A stretch of 21,972 nucleotides of DNA from a virus, in the IMG/VR virus record IMGVR_UViG_3300047322_000168, positions 1-21,972 of that record; one strand, 5' to 3'. Position 1 is the first letter of the stretch. The number at the start of each line of letters is the position of its first letter. Shown piece by piece: positions 21,425 to 21,972 of this stretch. The notes below the pieces were generated by a model, which ran no database searches, was not told where the DNA came from, and saw only the letters and a list, made by a program, of their open reading frames with translations. The position numbers and the translations under genes were made by a program.

Positions 21425-21757
21425 ATGGAACGCTTTCAAGATGACGCTGTTAAAGTACTGGTTCAAACCGACAGCATTGTGGCGGGGAAAACCATTCTGC
21501 AACACGGCAGTGGCAAAGAAGCCTCGGAGACCGAGGTGTACGTACTGATCCGTCTGGAAGACGACAACCGTCGTTACTACTCCAGCTCGGTTGTATCCAA
21601 AGCGGCTTTCCGCGAGATCACCGAGAACAAGGCGACCTTCGAAACCCTGACAACCAACTTCAACGGTCGCAGCAAAGGCGACATGATCACGTTCTTGGCC
21701 AAGAACTACATCGCACCGAAGGTTGTTGCCGAACAGCCCGAAACCGAAGCAGCCTGA
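21425..21757 (+). CDS. Small unknown protein in the virion-like block
   Basis: A 110-residue protein with AGGAGAG before its ATG, nine bases past the preceding stop. The sequence begins beta-like (DAVKVLVQTDSIVAGKTILQ, then EVYVLIRLEDDNRRYYSSSV), becomes helical (KAAFREITENKATFETL), and ends with an acidic, disordered-looking tail (VVAEQPETEAA). No motif recognised. The next gene starts one base past its stop (TGACATG). Confidence 0.82.
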   Translation: MERFQDDAVKVLVQTDSIVAGKTILQHGSGKEASETEVYVLIRLEDDNRRYYSSSVVSKAAFREITENKATFETLTTNFNGRSKGDMITFLAKNYIAPKVVAEQPETEAA

Positions 21758-21758
21758 C

Positions 21759-21972
21759 ATGACCGTCGATATCAGTAAGTACCTCATCGCAACACCGCTG
21801 CCAGTCTCTGATACGAACCCGGTAGCATTGGAACTCATGGGCGCTGAAGCACTCGTGTTGTGTCCTGACGTGATCGCCCAGTTGCCTGATGGGTCGGTCC
21901 AGATGAGCGCCCCTACTAAAGGCGCCTCCAGCAAAAGCACCCACCGCACTCGCTGCGAATGGAAAGAGCCTG
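21759..21972 (+). CDS. Protein cut by the window edge, possible polysaccharide-lyase-like domain
   Basis: An ATG directly after the preceding stop (TGACATG) opens a frame that runs to the window edge without a stop (71 codons). Residues 47-71 read LPDGSVQMSAPTKGAS...STHRTRCEWKEP. Alginate lyase family 7-type domains start with a similar pattern, a DG-x-h-x-h-x-A-P strand, a G-rich turn and then R-[ST]-E-[LW]-[RK]-E; here RCEWKE. If right, the full protein would be a virion surface or depolymerase part. The evidence is a short motif only. Confidence 0.7.
   Translation, partial: MTVDISKYLIATPLPVSDTNPVALELMGAEALVLCPDVIAQLPDGSVQMSAPTKGASSKSTHRTRCEWKEP

Overview
The window reads as part of a jumbo phage of the phiKZ / 201phi2-1 kind (nucleus-forming Chimalliviridae), most likely infecting Pseudomonas or a relative. 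The genes that carry this call are: a tubulin/FtsZ-like protein (phuZ) with the GGTGS nucleotide signature and an FtsZ-like T7 loop; a split RNA polymerase beta' subunit with the NADFDGD active-site motif; directly upstream of it, a 671-residue protein in the position and size class of the phage-nucleus shell protein ChmA (phiKZ gp54 next to the polymerase subunit gp55); and a family-B DNA polymerase palm/thumb protein. No bacterial housekeeping genes, tRNAs, insertion sequences or CRISPR arrays were seen. All assignments come from reading the sequence; no database search was possible.

Layout, right to left on the minus strand. (A) 18.85-16.1 kb: an early-type promoter drives two adjacent proteasome/HslV-like (Ntn-hydrolase) paralogues and three small unknown genes. 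(B) 16.3-14.75 kb: a structured non-coding stretch, then phuZ with its own promoter and a perfect 16-bp terminator stem. (C) 14.7-12.1 kb: seven small unknown genes, tightly packed, with three unusually long overlaps. (D) 12.0-9.5 kb: DNA polymerase and a small unknown gene. (E) 8.2-6.0 kb: chmA as a single-gene unit with a strong promoter and a UUCG-capped terminator. (F) 6.0-3.65 kb: RNA polymerase beta' N-terminal part plus a 212-residue unknown. (G) 3.6-0.47 kb: two unknowns, an SbcD/Mre11-like nuclease and another unknown. (H) the left edge: an incomplete unknown gene.

Plus-strand genes are one isolated gene at 8.3-9.4 kb with its own terminator, and a right-hand block from 19.1 kb to the edge (three complete genes and one cut by the edge) that looks like virion genes. 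The edge gene has a possible polysaccharide-lyase-like motif.

The parts fit a nucleus-forming infection cycle. ChmA would build the DNA compartment, PhuZ filaments would position it, the DNA polymerase and non-virion RNA polymerase would work inside it, and the SbcD-like nuclease would process DNA ends. PhuZ, ChmA and the proteasome-like operon share one promoter motif (AGTRATATAGG on the plus strand, reading CCTATATYAC on the minus strand). This suggests they are switched on together early. The least explained parts are the tandem proteasome-like pair, the overlapping small-gene cluster, and the structured DNA between the proteasome-like operon and phuZ.
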